Shown here: positions 42,633 through 51,135 of the stretch, one piece after another | Layout of the letters: every line of letters starts with the position of its first letter | How positions within the stretch are numbered: position 1 is the first letter of the stretch | Source: an uncultured Christensenella sp. | GTDB lineage: Bacteria > Bacillota > Clostridia > Christensenellales > UBA1242 | Reading direction: 5' to 3' | Length of the DNA: 64,000 bases | Assembly: GCA_910584295.1 (NCBI GenBank) | Contig: CAJTYR010000002.1 | Span: forward strand, 1-64,000 | The notes under the pieces: generated by a model | Seen by the model: the letters and a program-made list of their open reading frames with translations, nothing else | Told to the model about the DNA's origin: nothing | The model's database searches: none | Position numbers and translations under genes: made by a program

Positions 42633-44386
42633 TGTGTTTTTTGAGCAGAGAGAGGGGCTTTTTCACTTTTGTAAGCAGAATCAAATGTCTTATCAATAAA
42701 TTGCTTTATAAATTCACCCTTGACCTCATCTTTTGACATTATATGGGACTGCTCTTCAAAACCGAAATATTCAATGAAGTTTGGTGCAAGCGACTTTCTC
42801 CAGAAATTGTCAATAACTGTGTTGACATTTTTTGTGAAAGAGGCAAAATCTTGTGGATATGAAGCTTTGATATATTCTGCTTTTGACAAGTGGTCAGGAA
42901 ATGCTTTTATCTTTTCCTTTTCTTCCATTGGAAGTGACTCAAACTTTTTATCAACAAAACCTTTAAGTTTTTCAAGAGGAAAATTTGTTGCATGTTTTCC
43001 AATCTTCTCACGAATGATTTTCCCAAGGAATTTTTCTGACTCTGCTTCCAAAATATTTCTGACTATTACGAAAGTCAGCCAATTGGCTCTTTTTGTAATA
43101 TATTCATCAAACATTTCTGCTTCTTCAACAGTGATAAGTCTATCACCATATTCATTTGGTTGGGTGTAGGAATAAATTATATCACTGATGACATTGTCCT
43201 CAATTGCTTGATTGAGATTCCCAAGAAATTCAAGAATATCTGCTTCAAAGTGGGTTGAAATAAATCTCAAATTTTCTTCACTTGTTCCACTTTCATAGGT
43301 TTGAGCGATTTCTGTTATTGTTTTAAGTTTTTCTTTGTTTTTTGCATCAAGAAAGTTTGGTTGATGTTCCAAAATAAATTTCAAATTATTTGGATCAAGT
43401 CTAAGTTTTTCAAGTTTTGCTACACGAAGAGCATTGAAAGATTCTCCATAGTCAAAGTTTGGAGCATAGTCCATTTTCTTTTGTTGAGCATTATAAATAT
43501 ACCCGCTGTTGTATGCTGTAAAATCGCAATCACCAATAAAAGTTCTAAGAAGAGTTGATCGAGCAATTCGGCTGTTGATTTTTGCAAGCGCATTAGCTTG
43601 TTCTTCATCTGTCATTTTCTCCATATATGTTGAAGCGAAACACTTGACGATCTTCATCCAATTTTCAACCAAACCGTCATCTTCAGAGAAAGGAATTGCA
43701 CCATTATGGATATATCTTTCGCTGTCCAAGAATGAAACCAACTGATCGCCATTTATTGTGTCAATTGAAGGAATGACCCTTTCAAATTCTTCCATTTCTT
43801 GCTTTTGTTGATTTGCAACAGTATAGTGATCAATTTTTTCGATTTCTTTTGGGGTAGTTGTGGTGTAACCCTTAAGCATATCAATGGAAACCACACCATA
43901 TTCATTTATAAATCTTTCGGCTCTGTAAGAAGGATTGATATGTGAGGTGATTTCTTCATGAAGTTCAGGCGTGTACTTCACCAGAAAATTGTAAGAGGTT
44001 GGCAAATCAAGCGAAGCGGCAATTCTCATTGCCATATTTTCTACGATTGGTGAAAATCTGTTGTCAGAGAATTTAAAAGTTGCACTTATTCTGCTTGGCA
44101 AGTTTTCTGGAGTGACATGCCAATTCCCCTCTGCATCTTGAGAATAAAGAACATCGTCATAACAAGTCCAAATGCTTGGTCTTCTGTTTTTTGCTCTGAC
44201 ATATTCTTCTGCATAGGAGATCAACTCTTTTGGGATGATAACATTTCCCCAAACATTGCTGCTTTTTCCCCCGGAGGCATCCCAACCGACATCCATGAGA
44301 CGGATGTCAAGTTCTTCAATGTCATTTATGGACCAATTTTTTCCGAGTTTGAGAAGGATTCTTGGATTTTTAAGCAAACTTTCCAT
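42614..44386 (-). CDS. Unknown protein with a possible HipA-like kinase core
   Basis: The 590-aa soluble protein was not assigned to a family. Residues near 284-295 (IGDCDFTAYNSG) and 305-316 (YAPNFDYGESF) resemble, by eye, the catalytic loop (Asp...Asn) and metal-binding Asp of HipA-like Ser/Thr kinases, where the pattern is GNxDxHxxN and later laPxYD. The rest is helical with many charged residues. AAGGAGA precedes the start. No HipB-type antitoxin gene lies nearby. An effector or signalling role would be speculation. Confidence 0.6.
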   Translation of the reverse strand: MESLLKNPRILLKLGKNWSINDIEELDIRLMDVGWDASGGKSSNVWGNVIIPKELISYAEEYVRAKNRRPSIWTCYDDVLYSQDAEGNWHVTPENLPSRISATFKFSDNRFSPIVENMAMRIAASLDLPTSYNFLVKYTPELHEEITSHINPSYRAERFINEYGVVSIDMLKGYTTTTPKEIEKIDHYTVANQQKQEMEEFERVIPSIDTINGDQLVSFLDSERYIHNGAIPFSEDDGLVENWMKIVKCFASTYMEKMTDEEQANALAKINSRIARSTLLRTFIGDCDFTAYNSGYIYNAQQKKMDYAPNFDYGESFNALRVAKLEKLRLDPNNLKFILEHQPNFLDAKNKEKLKTITEIAQTYESGTSEENLRFISTHFEADILEFLGNLNQAIEDNVISDIIYSYTQPNEYGDRLITVEEAEMFDEYITKRANWLTFVIVRNILEAESEKFLGKIIREKIGKHATNFPLEKLKGFVDKKFESLPMEEKEKIKAFPDHLSKAEYIKASYPQDFASFTKNVNTVIDNFWRKSLAPNFIEYFGFEEQSHIMSKDEVKGEFIKQFIDKTFDSAYKSEKAPLSAQKTQNKGKA

Positions 44387-44486
44387 ATTCTCTCCTTTTT
44401 AACTTATAGATTTATAATAACATAAAATTAACAAGAAAACAATACCTAAAATAAAAAATAGACGTTGCCTATAATTTTTAAGATGT

Positions 44487-44930
44487 TTATTTTAATTTTT
44501 TTGCATAGAAATTCATCTCAATCAGACCAAAACCCATGCCTTTGAGAATTTTGTTCATTCTCAAATTGTTTTTTCCTGTTGCACAAGATACAACTTTTGC
44601 TTCTGGATTGGAATCTTTCAAAGCTAGGTATAATTTTGATGTGACACCAAACTTTCGAAATTCTTTTTGTGCATATATTTGAGAGACCCACAAAACTTCA
44701 CCATCATCAGCCCAATACATTTTGGAATACAGAAGCATGCCGACAGGAATTTCATCATACTCTGCCACCAAACAAAAAAATTTGGGATTTTTGCAAAAAT
44801 AATCTTCATCAAATCGCTTTGCAAATTCACTCTTTTGAGTTTGCTCGCTTATTTCATGAATAATCAGGTTGCTTTCAATCAAAAAGTCACGATGTTTTTT
44901 TGATGCTTTAACAATTTTTAATCTTTCCAT
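44487..44930 (-). CDS. GNAT-family N-acetyltransferase, leaderless
   Basis: The 147-aa protein has the GNAT motif A region (VSQIYAQKEFRKFGVTSKLY) and a C-terminal MGFGLIEMNFYAKK strand. ATG 44930 is the likely start: TATAAT (44942-44937) ends six bases before it, so the mRNA should begin at the ATG with no ribosome binding site. The frame is open further upstream to 44990 but that would place the promoter inside the gene. Confidence 0.75.
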   Translation of the reverse strand: MERLKIVKASKKHRDFLIESNLIIHEISEQTQKSEFAKRFDEDYFCKNPKFFCLVAEYDEIPVGMLLYSKMYWADDGEVLWVSQIYAQKEFRKFGVTSKLYLALKDSNPEAKVVSCATGKNNLRMNKILKGMGFGLIEMNFYAKKLK

Positions 44931-44936
44931 AAACAC

Positions 44937-44942
44937 ATTATA
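44937..44942 (-). promoter_or_regulatory. -10 element of leaderless GNAT gene
   Basis: TATAAT on the minus strand, six bases before the ATG, with a weak -35 (TTTTCA) 17 bases upstream. Confidence 0.55.
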
Positions 44943-44983
44943 CTGAAAACTTTTTGTTTTGAAAATAAAATTTGAATAAATTC

Positions 44984-45012
44984 TTGACATTTAGCTTATA
45001 TTTGAATATAAT
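44984..45012 (+). promoter_or_regulatory. Consensus promoter of tRNA-fMet
   Basis: TTGACA (44984-44989), 17 bases, TATAAT (45007-45012): perfect consensus, 12 bases before the tRNA. Confidence 0.88.
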
Positions 45013-45024
45013 ACTATTACTTGA

Positions 45025-45101
<77 letters not shown>

Positions 45102-45104
45102 ATG

Positions 45105-45135
45105 AAAATCTAAGTCCAACCATGGCTTAGATTTT
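45105..45135 (+). terminator. Terminator after tRNA-fMet
   Basis: AAAATCTAAG and CTTAGATTTT form a 10-bp stem followed by T residues. Confidence 0.75.
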
Positions 45136-45279
45136 TTATTTCTCCTTATAAGATTTAAAATAATGATTTGTATAACCAAGCAAGCTCATAAATACCGATT
45201 CGTGAATAATTTATTAAAATTTTATTGACTTCTTAATATTCTTTTTACAATAACTGATACAAATTATTTTCTGATATGT

Positions 45280-45285
45280 TACAAT
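45280..45285 (+). promoter_or_regulatory. Extended -10 promoter of the Mrr-type gene
   Basis: TGTTACAAT is an extended -10; the ribosome binding site TAGGAGG follows about 20 bases later. Apart from this and a TTGACT at 45225, nothing is seen in the 45136-45314 gap. Confidence 0.5.
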
Positions 45286-45314
45286 AAAAACAGATTTATA
45301 AATAGGAGGTAAAA

Positions 45315-46550
45315 ATGGGGAAACTAGTAGAACTTGAAAAAGCCTATGATTCAATATCAGCAAATACAAAGTTGCTTAAATTGATGGATAATTTTGTTAT
45401 ACGAAATAAAATTCCAAATTTGGATATATTTGCAATTCCGACAGAAATGGAGACAACTCCTTATGTTTCTGAAGAGGATTTTGAATTTAAATATTATGGA
45501 GAGAAATCTGATGTTTTAGAAAATAAAGAACTAATATCATTTTTTAAAATAATGGATTATGAAAAATTATATGAAGAACTATCTGATGAAGATAATAGAA
45601 AAAATCTTCTAATTTTTAATTCAGCAAGTAAAGGATATTTGATCTTAATATGTAATTGTGCAAAGCAACATAATACAAATAAAATGTCTTGGATAGATAC
45701 AGTAGAAGAAACTTATGTTAAAGATAAAATAAAATACGATTATAAAAGCAAATGGAGAAATTTATATAAACAAGAATGCGAATTGTTAGAAAGTGAGGTT
45801 GAACAATTTAATAAGGTGACGGATTTTTACAATGCATTAGTATCTCAAAAGATTTTGAATTCTGGGAGATATTATCAAGATGCTTTTTACATAAAATTAT
45901 ATATGAGACAACGCTTACAGGAGGAACTCCTATGTGATAAGTTAAATGAAAAGTATGATGTATTTGACATGAACTTTGAAGATGTAATTGAAAAAATGTA
46001 TAATATAGGAGAAAGTAGAGAAACAATCGAAAGTTGTATTGCTTTAAATTGTAGAGTTCAAGAAAAAAGGATGCTATCTTATGAGTGTAATAAGTACGCA
46101 TTTGATTTAGTTGATAAAACCTTATCTTTGATAAAATCAAAATCTCTGTTGGAAAAATTAGAGAAACTGGATAATTCAATAAGTGAAAATAAGAAATCAA
46201 TAGTTGATATAGATTTAATGTCTGGCGCAGAGTTTGAAAAATTTATTGCAGAATTACTTAATAAGTTTGGTTTTAATGCTCAAGCAACAAAATTAAGTGG
46301 AGACCAAGGGGTTGATGTTATTGCAACCAAAAACGATATCAAAATTGCTATTCAAACAAAATGTTATAGTATGCCTGTCGGGAATAATGCCATTCAAGAA
46401 GCCGTTGCTGGTAAAGCATATTATCATGCAGATAAGTGTATGGTTATTACAAATAGCATATTTACAAAGAGTGCAAAAAATTTGGCAAAGGCAAACGATG
46501 TAGAACTTTGGGACAGAGAAGTGCTAATTGAAAAATTGGAAGAATTGTAA
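45315..46550 (+). CDS. Mrr-type restriction endonuclease-like protein
   Basis: The 411-aa protein has a C-terminal Mrr catalytic domain (from about 300): EFEKFIAELLNKFGF, then GDQGVDVIA with Asp near 334 and IAIQTKCY with Gln-x-Lys near 347-349, the PD-(D/E)xK active site. The first 290 residues are helical and charged, with no recognised family, and could be the target-sensing part. Such single-gene nucleases often act as type IV restriction against modified DNA, though others process DNA generally. The gene is more AT-rich than its neighbours and has its own promoter and terminator, which hints at acquisition. Confidence 0.82.
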   Translation: MGKLVELEKAYDSISANTKLLKLMDNFVIRNKIPNLDIFAIPTEMETTPYVSEEDFEFKYYGEKSDVLENKELISFFKIMDYEKLYEELSDEDNRKNLLIFNSASKGYLILICNCAKQHNTNKMSWIDTVEETYVKDKIKYDYKSKWRNLYKQECELLESEVEQFNKVTDFYNALVSQKILNSGRYYQDAFYIKLYMRQRLQEELLCDKLNEKYDVFDMNFEDVIEKMYNIGESRETIESCIALNCRVQEKRMLSYECNKYAFDLVDKTLSLIKSKSLLEKLEKLDNSISENKKSIVDIDLMSGAEFEKFIAELLNKFGFNAQATKLSGDQGVDVIATKNDIKIAIQTKCYSMPVGNNAIQEAVAGKAYYHADKCMVITNSIFTKSAKNLAKANDVELWDREVLIEKLEEL

Positions 46551-46591
46551 AATTTTTTGTTTGTTTGCTTATCTGTATGTTAAATCTAAAA

Positions 46592-46624
46592 AAGAAAAGC
46601 ATGTCAATCACTCATGCTTTTCTT
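46592..46624. terminator. Bidirectional terminator of Mrr gene and orphan RNA
   Basis: AAGAAAAGCATG and CATGCTTTTCTT form a perfect 12-bp stem around nine bases, with a T run strongest on the minus strand. Confidence 0.8.
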
Positions 46625-46848
46625 CCAATATTTTTATACCGCACCTTGCACCCCAAATTAGATTTTTCCCGCCGCTACAGTGCATATATTTCTCATACTG
46701 CAAGCATTAACGTTGTTAATGTTTATCAATAGCACGTAAACTCTTTGAAATAGAAAGGTTTACTAATTCGTAGACGGAGTGATTAAATCCGTTTCTTATG
46801 GCTGTCGTCCTTTACGCAGTTATTGTTCTGCGTTTATATTATTGCCCT

Positions 46849-46896
46849 TTAGTTCAGACATTTAAGCAGCACGGGCAAAGACAGTATATTTGACAA
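46849..46896 (-). CDS. Possible 15-aa leader peptide
   Basis: A TTG start has GGAGGTGAT seven bases upstream, a near-perfect ribosome binding site, and encodes MSNILSLPVLLKCLN. Its codons cover one arm of a 6-bp stem (GGGCAA/TTGCCC), so ribosome stalling would change the fold, as in translation-controlled attenuators. An overlapping frame from ATG 46916 would give a 20-aa Cys-rich peptide, and one from ATG 46938 a 29-aa extension of this one. Confidence 0.4.
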   Translation of the reverse strand: MSNILSLPVLLKCLN

Positions 46897-46929
46897 AATA
46901 TCACCTCCATGCCCATAAAAGGCGACTAC

Positions 46930-46958
46930 ATTATACATCAAATATTAACAATAGTCAA
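46930..46958 (-). promoter_or_regulatory. Promoter of the orphan structured RNA
   Basis: On the minus strand TTGACT (46958-46953), exactly 17 bases, TATAAT (46935-46930). Confidence 0.75.
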
Positions 46959-47017
46959 TAGTAAAGGCTAGAAATTTTAATCGTCTCGTTCAATTTATGT
47001 TGTATCTGATTAACCAA

Positions 47018-47051
47018 ATAAAAACTGCACAACATTTTGTGCAGTTTTTAT
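47018..47051 (-). terminator. Terminator after the 255-aa membrane protein gene
   Basis: ATAAAAACTGCACAA and its complement form a 15-bp stem around CATT with T runs. Confidence 0.85.
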
Positions 47052-47818
47052 TACAGCAAAATTGATAAAATGAAGAAAATCATGCTTACATAATATATGT
47101 TTGTCAAATAGTTTTTTGAATATTTGGTTTGAAGTCCAGCATAGACACCAAAAGCGAGGCAACCAAGAGCAAACATAATGTTTGTGGTTGAAAATGAATA
47201 TAAAAATGCAAGCACAATGTTTGAAGCCATCAGTCCGATTGATGAGAAAATCAGAAAATAGAAGATTATGTCAAAAGGATTTTTGATTTTTTTCAGTGCA
47301 AGCAAAACAAGGGTGACGGCCCCACCAATCAAAATTCCAATGACAGCACCTAAAAAAGTTTCTTTCCCAATGTAAAGTGTTGCGATTGAGATGCAAATTG
47401 CTGACAAGAAAATTCCAATTGCACAAAGCAGATTTGTTTGGCATTCTGCCAAATAGTTTTTGTGCGATTTTTTCTTTTTTGAAACCAGATTTTCTTCAGT
47501 TGAAGCTTCAGAAAAATCTGAAAGATTGTCGTTTGATTGTTCTTTGATTGTTTCTTGTTTTGGTGTGTCTTTTGTTTCCAACATTTGTTTAAGGTCAAAC
47601 ACGCTTAAAAACATTGGAAGAGCGCTTAAAATAACCAAAATTGAAAAACCAGAAAAATCATCTTTAAAGTTTGCAACAACAAATCCAAGTCCAACAAGGG
47701 CGATTAAGGCAAGAGATTTCAACAAAAAAGTGAGGGCATTGTTCTTTTTCATCAAGGACACACCCACTGCCAAAACCACCACTGCAACAAGCATTAAAAT
47801 CATTGCAATCTTAAGCAT
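47051..47818 (-). CDS. Multi-pass membrane protein of unknown function
   Basis: The 255-aa protein has three N-terminal hydrophobic segments (to about residue 75), a charged loop of about 60 residues rich in Ser, Glu and Lys, and four or five C-terminal segments. No family was recognised. ATG 47818 is chosen because TATAAT (47830-47825) ends six bases upstream of it, making the transcript leaderless; the frame stays open to 47878. Confidence 0.65.
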   Translation of the reverse strand: MLKIAMILMLVAVVVLAVGVSLMKKNNALTFLLKSLALIALVGLGFVVANFKDDFSGFSILVILSALPMFLSVFDLKQMLETKDTPKQETIKEQSNDNLSDFSEASTEENLVSKKKKSHKNYLAECQTNLLCAIGIFLSAICISIATLYIGKETFLGAVIGILIGGAVTLVLLALKKIKNPFDIIFYFLIFSSIGLMASNIVLAFLYSFSTTNIMFALGCLAFGVYAGLQTKYSKNYLTNIYYVSMIFFILSILL

Positions 47819-47824
47819 AAAAAT

Positions 47825-47854
47825 ATTATAAACAAAAACTGAAAAATTGTCCAA
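47825..47854 (-). promoter_or_regulatory. Promoter of the leaderless membrane protein gene
   Basis: On the minus strand TTGGAC (47854-47849), 18 bases, TATAAT (47830-47825), six bases before ATG 47818. Confidence 0.6.
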
Positions 47855-47856
47855 CA

Positions 47857-47888
47857 AAAAAAGATGTTTTTTGGACATCTCTTTTTAT
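47857..47888 (-). terminator. Terminator after glnS
   Basis: AGATGT and ACATCT pair around seven bases, with A and T runs outside; it starts at the glnS stop codon. Confidence 0.7.
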
Positions 47889-47889
47889 T

Positions 47890-49590
47890 CTATTTTTGTG
47901 GTTTGAAGCCATCCTTAAGTGAAATTGTGCTGTTGAAAATAAGTTTTTCACTTGTGCTGTCTTTGTCAACGCAATAATAACCTTTTCTCATAAATTGGAA
48001 TTTATCTTCAACTTTTGCATTTTTCAAGAAGTTTTCAGCGAGTGCTGTTTTCTCTTGCATTGAGTTTGGTTCAAGAAGTTCTTCAATTGAAACTCCCTCG
48101 GCAAGTGCCTTTGAAGGGGTTTTGTATTCTGCTTTCACAAGATTCTTAAACTCTCTTATGGTCACTTCAAAGCAGTTATCTGCAGAGACAAAGTGAATTG
48201 TTCCTTTGCACTTAATGCCAGAAGTGTCATTTCCACTCTTTGTGTTTGGAATATATTCACATTCCAAATGATCAATTTCACCATTCTTGTCATAGACAAC
48301 TTTGTTACACTTGATGATGTAAGCACCTTTCAGACGGACAATTCCACCTTCAACAAGACGATTATATTTTGGTGGAGGATTGTCTGAAAAGTCCTCTTTT
48401 TCAATATATATGCAATTGCTGAAAGTTGCTTTGTGACTTCCGGCATTTTCATCGTTTGGGTTGTTGTCGATGGAGACTTCTTCGCTTCCTTCATAGTTTG
48501 TGATAAGAACTTTGAGTGGATCAAGCACAACCATTGCACGGGTTGCAATTTTGTTGAGGTCTTCACGCACATAATATTCAAGAGCAGAATAAGGCACTGT
48601 CACTTCAATTGTGCTTCCCCAACCAACCGATTTGACAAAATCTTTGAGGGCTTTGGCAGTGTATCCTCTTCTTCTTATTCCCACAAGCGTTGGAAATCTT
48701 GGGTCATCCCAACCAGACACAAATCCACCTTTAACAAGTTGTTTAAGGTATCTTTTTCCAGTCAACACATTTTCAAGCACAACACGAGAAAATTCTCTTT
48801 GTTTTGGAGCATATTTTTTGCCCCAGCCATGCTCAACAAACCATTCATACACAACTCTGTGGTCTTGGAAACCTTTGTCACACAAACTATAGGTTGTGCC
48901 TTCAAGACAGTCTTCCATTGGGTGTACGAAATCGTATTGAGGCCAAATGCACCACTTGTCTCCAACACGATAGTGATGTTGTCTTGCAATTTTATACATC
49001 ACAGGGTCACGCATGTTGATGTTTGGATGTGCCATGTCAATTTTTGCACGAAGTGTCTTGCTTCCATCTGGAAATTTGCCGTCACGCATTTGTCTGAATA
49101 GATTCAAGTTTTCTTCTGGAGTGCGGTTTCTATATGGACTTTCTTTTCCAGGCTCGGTCAAAGTTCCGCGATTTGCACTGACTTCTTCAGCGGAAAGTTC
49201 GCAGACATAAGCGTCACCATTTTGAATCATCTTTTCGGCTATGTTATAAATTTCATCAAAATATTCTTCACTGGCATAGACAAATTTGGCAGGTTTAAAG
49301 CCAAGCCATTCAAGGTCTGCCATATAACTGTCTGCAAATTCTCCTTCTTCTTTGACTGGATTGGAGTCATCCATACGAAGCACTGTTTTTCCGCCAAATT
49401 TTTTTGCAGTTTCAAAGTTTATTGTCCAAGCCTTTGCATGACCAATATACCAATAGCCACTTGGCTCTGGTGGGCAACGAGTGATGACTTCTTTTGTTCT
49501 GCCAGCTTTTATGTCAGCAATGATTTCTTCTTCAAGTTCGTTTTCAGGGACGATTGAGTCCACATCAATCCCATTTTCCATTAAAAACAT
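47890..49590 (-). CDS. glnS: Glutaminyl-tRNA synthetase
   Basis: The 566-aa class I synthetase charges tRNA-Gln directly, consistent with the two tRNA-Gln genes at 4.8 kb. PEPSGYWYIGHA at 41-52 contains the HIGH motif, and SGWDDPRFPT and RRGYT match GlnRS. The KMSKS region reads LTGKRYL rather than the MSKRKL of E. coli. GluRS is less likely because of the PEPSGYWYIGHAKA context and C-terminal beta barrels. TAGGAG precedes the start. Confidence 0.93.
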   Translation of the reverse strand: MFLMENGIDVDSIVPENELEEEIIADIKAGRTKEVITRCPPEPSGYWYIGHAKAWTINFETAKKFGGKTVLRMDDSNPVKEEGEFADSYMADLEWLGFKPAKFVYASEEYFDEIYNIAEKMIQNGDAYVCELSAEEVSANRGTLTEPGKESPYRNRTPEENLNLFRQMRDGKFPDGSKTLRAKIDMAHPNINMRDPVMYKIARQHHYRVGDKWCIWPQYDFVHPMEDCLEGTTYSLCDKGFQDHRVVYEWFVEHGWGKKYAPKQREFSRVVLENVLTGKRYLKQLVKGGFVSGWDDPRFPTLVGIRRRGYTAKALKDFVKSVGWGSTIEVTVPYSALEYYVREDLNKIATRAMVVLDPLKVLITNYEGSEEVSIDNNPNDENAGSHKATFSNCIYIEKEDFSDNPPPKYNRLVEGGIVRLKGAYIIKCNKVVYDKNGEIDHLECEYIPNTKSGNDTSGIKCKGTIHFVSADNCFEVTIREFKNLVKAEYKTPSKALAEGVSIEELLEPNSMQEKTALAENFLKNAKVEDKFQFMRKGYYCVDKDSTSEKLIFNSTISLKDGFKPQK

Positions 49591-49680
49591 ATTTTTCTCC
49601 TATATGTCTCTATTTTACTTTATTTCAAAGAATAAAGTCAACACGGCATCAACTTTTACAAGAAAAATTTAAAAGAAAAA

Positions 49681-49703
49681 ACACTCTCTTTTAAAGGGAG
49701 TGT
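49681..49703 (-). terminator. Terminator after sigH
   Basis: ACACTCTCTT and AAGGGAGTGT pair with one wobble, with A and T runs outside. Confidence 0.65.
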
Positions 49704-49704
49704 G

Positions 49705-50316
49705 TTATGCAATTTCGCTTTCAAGTTTTGAGCGAAGCTTGGATTTAATTCGGCTTAAGCTGTTGTCAATGCTTTTGCTTGTCACATTCAAACTTGCCGA
49801 GATCTCTTTGTAAGAATAGCCTTGAAGATAAAGTTTTAAAACCTTAAATTCAAGAGGCGACAAATGTGATTTGATTTTTTCATTGAGATTTTTGAAATTC
49901 TCTTTGTCGATAATTTTTTCTTCTGGGGTGCTGTCTAAAACCAAATCAATTGGCAAAAAGTCGAGATTTTCGCTCGTTCCGTTTTCAGTGAAACTCTGAA
50001 AGGAAACTGCGGAGGAAAGCGGTTTGTTTTTGTTTGTGTTTGCCGCTTTGATTGCGGTTTGTATTTGGTGTTTAATGCAAAGCACAGCAAAGGTTTTGAA
50101 ACTTGCCTCTTTTTCATCTGAAAAATTTTTGACTGCCTTGTAAAGTCCTATCATCCCTTCTTGCACCAAATCTTCCAAATCTCCGCCAACAATAAAGTAT
50201 CCTCGAGCAATTTTCACAACCAAGTCTTTATATCTTGAAAAGAGAAGGTTTTCTGCCGATTCTTCGCCATTTTTTGTTTTTTTGATAAGTTCTTCATCAG
50301 AGATTATTTTTGTCAA
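49705..50316 (-). CDS. sigH: RNA polymerase sigma factor SigH type
   Basis: The 203-aa sigma-70-family factor matches SigH: DLEDLVQEGMIGLYKAVKNF (region 2) recognises core and -10, and SPLEFKVLKLYLQGYSYKEI with KSIDNSLSRIKSKL (region 4) recognises -35. In Bacilli SigH controls the transition state, competence and early sporulation. The likely start is TTG 50316 with AGGT upstream. It ends a mrnC-rlmB-sigH series seen in Firmicutes; rae1, usually between rlmB and sigH, is missing. Confidence 0.88.
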   Translation of the reverse strand: MTKIISDEELIKKTKNGEESAENLLFSRYKDLVVKIARGYFIVGGDLEDLVQEGMIGLYKAVKNFSDEKEASFKTFAVLCIKHQIQTAIKAANTNKNKPLSSAVSFQSFTENGTSENLDFLPIDLVLDSTPEEKIIDKENFKNLNEKIKSHLSPLEFKVLKLYLQGYSYKEISASLNVTSKSIDNSLSRIKSKLRSKLESEIA

Positions 50317-50401
50317 ATTTTTACCTTTTTTGGGCTTGCGAGCCTTTTTAATGTATAATATATTTTTGTTGTTAAAGAAGTGGCATGATCCCTAAAGTGT
50401 G

Positions 50402-51124
50402 TCACATACCCCTTTGACGCAAAACTTCATAAACGCAAAGCGCACTTGCCACACTTGCATTGAGGGAGTTGACATTGCCTTTAAGTGGGAGGGTGATGAT
50501 TCCGTCACAATAAGTGCGAAGAGAGGGTTTCACTCCATTTCCTTCAGAGCCAACAACAATGCCGATTGGGCCAGTGAGGTTTTGCTTATAAATGTTTTCT
50601 CCGCCTGTTTCTGAAACATAAATCCAAAGTCCAGCTTCTTTAAGTGTATCAATTGCCTCTTTAAGGTTTGTCACTCTTGCGATTCTCATGTTTGCAATTG
50701 CACCAGTACTTGTGCGTACAACAGTCTCGTTGACTTGGCAAGCTCTTTGTTTTGGAATAATTATTCCATGCACGCCAGCACATTCGCATGTTCTTATGAT
50801 TGCACCAAGATTGTGGGGGTCTTCAATGCCATCTAAAAGGACAACAAAGGGAGCTTCTGCCCTGTCATTTGCAACTTTAAGGATGTCTTCTACATTGCAA
50901 TATTCAAAGTCAATTGTCTCGGCGATGTATCCTTGATGGTGGTTTGTTACACTGATTTCATCCATTGCTTTTTTAGGTAAAAACTCAATGCGTACACGAT
51001 TTTGCTTTGCAAGAGAGATGATTTCATCTTTTCTTGTGGCAAAATTTTTATCTACATAAATTTTGTTGATTGTTTTGCCGCTTTTAATTGCCTCTGTGAC
51101 TTGATTTCTTCCTTCGATTTTCAT
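50402..51124 (-). CDS. rlmB: 23S rRNA (guanosine-2'-O-)-methyltransferase
   Basis: The 240-aa SPOUT (TrmH-type) methyltransferase has an N-terminal substrate-binding domain and the knotted SAM site: NLGAIIRTCECAGVHG, VGSEGNGVKP and LNASVASALCVYE. AAAAGGA precedes the ATG. It lies 11 bp after mrnC. Confidence 0.93.
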   Translation of the reverse strand: MKIEGRNQVTEAIKSGKTINKIYVDKNFATRKDEIISLAKQNRVRIEFLPKKAMDEISVTNHHQGYIAETIDFEYCNVEDILKVANDRAEAPFVVLLDGIEDPHNLGAIIRTCECAGVHGIIIPKQRACQVNETVVRTSTGAIANMRIARVTNLKEAIDTLKEAGLWIYVSETGGENIYKQNLTGPIGIVVGSEGNGVKPSLRTYCDGIITLPLKGNVNSLNASVASALCVYEVLRQRGM

Positions 51125-51135
51125 AAATGTTCCTT

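Larger units (their letters stand above)
46588..46923 (-). ncRNA. Candidate structured RNA or orphan attenuator leader
   Basis: A consensus promoter (46958-46930) drives about 335 nt that end at an intrinsic terminator with no gene of normal size between. In order the RNA holds a 15-codon leader ORF, then stems TTTGCCC-side GGGCAA/TTGCCC (46873-46878 with 46842-46847), ACGCAG/CTGCGT (46833-46814), ACGGA/TCCGT (46792-46774), GTAAAC-CTTT/AAAG-GTTTAC (46763-46736) and CATTAAC/GTTAATG (46721-46705). It matches no housekeeping RNA recognised here. It looks like an attenuation leader that has lost its gene, or a free-standing RNA. Confidence 0.5.

Noticed and set aside
46588..46923. Orphan RNA as tmRNA, SRP RNA, RNase P RNA, 6S RNA or T-box
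   Set aside because: None of the conserved sequence cores of these RNAs, including the T-box AGGGUGG motif, is present.
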